NCBI GenBank assembly: GCA_012295275.1
Contig: CM022671.1
Span: forward strand, 29,567,750 to 29,631,749
Source: Chrysomallon squamiferum
Lineage: Eukaryota; Mollusca; Gastropoda; Neomphalida; Peltospiridae
DNA length: 64,000 nucleotides
Direction of reading: 5' to 3'
In this document: positions 61,281-64,000 of the stretch, in pieces
How the letters are laid out: every line of letters begins with the position of its first letter
Position numbering within the stretch: position 1 is the stretch's first letter
Program-made: the position numbers and the translations under genes
The notes under the pieces: model-generated
Told to the model about the DNA's origin: nothing
The model's database searches: none
The model's input: the letters and a program-made list of their open reading frames with translations, nothing else

Positions 61281-61351
61281 TATATAAAGCTATATACTGT
61301 CTGTGAAGATTTTGCAAGTTTTGGATTAGTATGGAAATCAGTTTCTATAAG
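61281..61351 (+). promoter_or_regulatory. TATA box and possible first exon (weak)
   Basis: TATATAAAG at 61281-61289 lies 42 nt before ATG (61331), which codes MEISFYK and meets a consensus donor AAG|GTAAGT at 61351/61352. The arrangement fits a core promoter with a short first coding exon whose remainder would lie beyond the window. An ordinary chance match in AT-rich DNA is also possible. Confidence 0.3.
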
Positions 61352-62639
61352 GTAAGTTTCATTTTTGCAAATATTTTGATGTTTTAACTACATATTTTTA
61401 AATATCTGAAAATGTTCTGTTCTCTGGCTTAAGAGAGTGACCAAAACGATCTTCAAAATATGCTAGAAAAAAAACGTTCGTCATAATATTCTAAACAATT
61501 AGACTACAGTTTATATAGGACTTGAACTAAAGATAAATAACAGGTTCACATATCTATTAAATAATTACTAAATATTTATATATATATAATTCGATATTCG
61601 ATTAACAATACCATGCTTTAATGGGGATACATGTTATAAAACTATTATTATTATTATTATTAGTTAGTTAGTTTGTTAGTTCTGAATATAATCGAATAAT
61701 TAATTTTAAGTAAAACTGAAATTTTACGAAATTGATTTTTGTATTTTTGAGAAGGTAGATCAAAATGAAAACTTGCTGATGATCGACAACTATAGCTCTG
61801 AGAAGGGCAGCATCGGGTTTCATCTCGGGCGTTTGTGTGTGTCTGGTGTCTGTCACATAATAACTATTCAGATTAAAACGTGTTAAACAAAATGAATACC
61901 AATCAGGACTAAGCACATTAACATTACATAATCATCAAACAACTACCGGGTACTTAAAATAAATATTTTCTAAATTTCGTTATCTAATGATATAATCAAA
62001 TCGAGGAAATGTTAAAACTGGTCAGAAATAGTAGGATTTGTTTTTTTTAAATTGCAGTAAAATCGGAAACTTTTAAAATAACAATCTTTAAACATTTTTA
62101 TTTAATTATCACTGTTTTACATCAAGTAATGAATTAGCGTTTCAAATAATTGAGTATGAAATGGGTTTATGTATATTATTGTCATTACCTGCGTTAATAA
62201 AGGTTATTACCTGATGATTCGAATTTTTGAAGTGCATAAAGGCTTGTTTGTATGTGCAAACATTATTTCATAACAATGTGTGTTTACCGAAAGATTTAAA
62301 CGAAAGTAGTTTATCTGTCATCAAAAGAAATAAGTATGAAATATAAGTAATATTTATTTGGTTAAATTTAATTTTTTAAATAGTTACCCATTCAATACAC
62401 GTGTGAGAGTTTATAAGAATAAAATTAATTAATTTATTATACTTTAGGTTAACGCTTTTATCATGGAAATGGCGCAAAATTACGTACTAAAATTATAAAA
62501 CATTTTAAGTTGTTTGTCTAGTATTGTTCGTAGATCATTATGCACGTTTTTAAGTTATTCATCGAATTATACACATTATGATATATGCGAGTTAAATAAT
62601 TATACAGGTCTATTGTATAATATGGACCTTTAACTCACA

Positions 62640-63250
62640 GCTGAATATATACGTTCAGCTAAGAAGACTGAAATCTCAGTTTGTTTCCTAATACTGCTGT
62701 ATTCAACAACTGACAAGTCTGAAGTCGTTATTCTGGCGTATTCAGTTATTTTGAATACAGTAGTTTCAACCTGTAACAGTTAAATAAAACAGTTTATATT
62801 AATAATAAATATGATAGTGTTAACCTGTAACAAAAATAGCAGTCTACATTACTATTAAATATGATGCGATTTACCTGTTTTTATTAACTGTATCAATTTA
62901 TATTATTACTAAATATGATAATGTGTAACAGTTAAAAATTGCTGTTTCTGTTAGTATTAAATACAATAGTACATGCCAGTTACATTAAGTAAGATAATGT
63001 TTATCCTTGTATGACGGTTTCTGTTACAATTAAATGTAGGTTTTTGCGAGTTGCTGTTAAATATAGAGGTTTCTATTACTATTAAACATAATAGTTTCTA
63101 TCCTTTGCTATTAAAATGTAATGAATTTCAAATATTATTAAATAAAGTGATTTCTAATTTTAGTTTGATATAGTAGTTACAAGTTGAACATTTTTAACTT
63201 AGCAAAATTAGATTATAATAGTATTTACTATTATATACAGCAGTCTCTAT
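62640..63250. repeat. Degenerate tandem repeat with a roughly 60-bp period
   Basis: About nine diverged copies of a unit containing cagtttctattactattaaatatgatagtgt...cctgtaacagtt run from about 62750 to 63200, decaying towards both ends. No ORF. Confidence 0.65.
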
Positions 63251-63259
63251 CGTGTTTTT

Positions 63260-64000
63260 ACTGCAATTTCTAAAGGCTGCATACATCTTCCCACAAAAAT
63301 AAAACAATGGTATCATTCTGAAAGTAAAGTAACAGAAATATTTGTTTATTTATAAGCTAACAAGACAGTAAATTGTGTGTGTGTGTGTTTGGGTGAGTAT
63401 GTGTGTGTGCTAGTGAATGGTGCTTGTTTGAATATATCTGTCTTGATGTCAGTTTCCCCGTGCTGCTTAAGATTTATGCGTTTAGGCAGTGGTCTTTTTT
63501 CTTTTTTTTTCTTTTTTTTTCTTCCACTGTGTGTGTGTGTTAGGTGGGTTTTTTTCGGGGGGCGGTGCTTTTTGTTTTTTGTTTCATAATTATCTGGTAA
63601 TTATTTACATCAGCAATGATGGATAACATTATATTTGCTCTTTCATTAAAAATCGTTAATTAGTTCAATTTGGTTACAAAAGTGGTTTTGTTTTAAATTC
63701 ACACCAAATTACCCCGTTGAAACTGATGTTTTTATTCTATTATTTTATTTTATTTATTACTTTTATGTTATTGGGTTTTTTTTATATATATATTATTGTT
63801 ACTTCTCAGATATAGGTATTTGCAGCTGCATTCAAACTATTACATTATGTTTGTCATGGGCATTAAATATATAAAGAAATATTTTGAAAATAACTGATTA
63901 ATACCACGGCAACATGCAAACGTGCTTAATGTTCGTAGTGGATAGAAGATATCAGTTTCTGTTTTTGAAAGTGTAGCCTAGGATTTGGTTCATTTCATAT
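63260..64000. other. Window end, no gene recognised
   Basis: Contains short GT runs (63376-63388, 63530-63540) and T/G homopolymers. Nothing coding was supported. Confidence 0.5.

Overview
The window is AT-rich eukaryotic nuclear DNA: short exons in AT-rich introns, GT-AG introns plus one AT-rich U12-type intron, poly-A/T tracts, trinucleotide microsatellites and long (TG)n arrays. The gene content is animal: a mitochondrial-type selenoprotein thioredoxin reductase, a TMEM45/DUF716 membrane protein, MORN3 and an Orai calcium channel. Together with the base composition this suggests an invertebrate bilaterian, most likely a lophotrochozoan such as a mollusc. The species cannot be fixed from sequence alone.

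Layout. 119-8129 (+): sixteen coding exons of a TXNRD2-like thioredoxin reductase whose 5' exon(s) lie outside the window, followed by a candidate SECIS element (8779-8849) and a poly-A signal. 8.9-17.2 kb: no gene seen; dispersed and tandem repeats. 17373-18584 (-): a single-exon ORF for an unrecognised single-pass membrane protein of 403 residues, with a duplicated start region just upstream and possible 5' UTR exons up to about 22.6 kb. 22.6-30.1 kb: repeats and intergenic DNA. 30086-30940 (-): TMEM45-like coding exon with a probable 5' UTR exon at 32.0-32.16 kb. 32.2-40.4 kb: repeat-rich, including a long inverted repeat and a GC-rich patch. 40412-43890 (-): five exons of MORN3, with a one-base frameshift in exon 2. 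47527-51855 (-): two coding exons of Orai with a 3.5 kb intron. 52.4-64 kb: a CRE/E-box promoter-like patch, weak candidate first exons, and a very long (TG)n array.

The genes are separate eukaryotic transcription units with no operon logic. The most notable points are the thioredoxin reductase C-terminus, where the usual Gly-Cys-Sec-Gly reads UGA-Cys-UGA-Gly (two in-frame UGA codons before a UAA stop); the U12-type intron next to a 20-nt microexon in the same gene; the MORN3 frameshift; and the overlapping upstream ORF at the Orai start. No bacterial-type system, CRISPR array or intact transposon was found.
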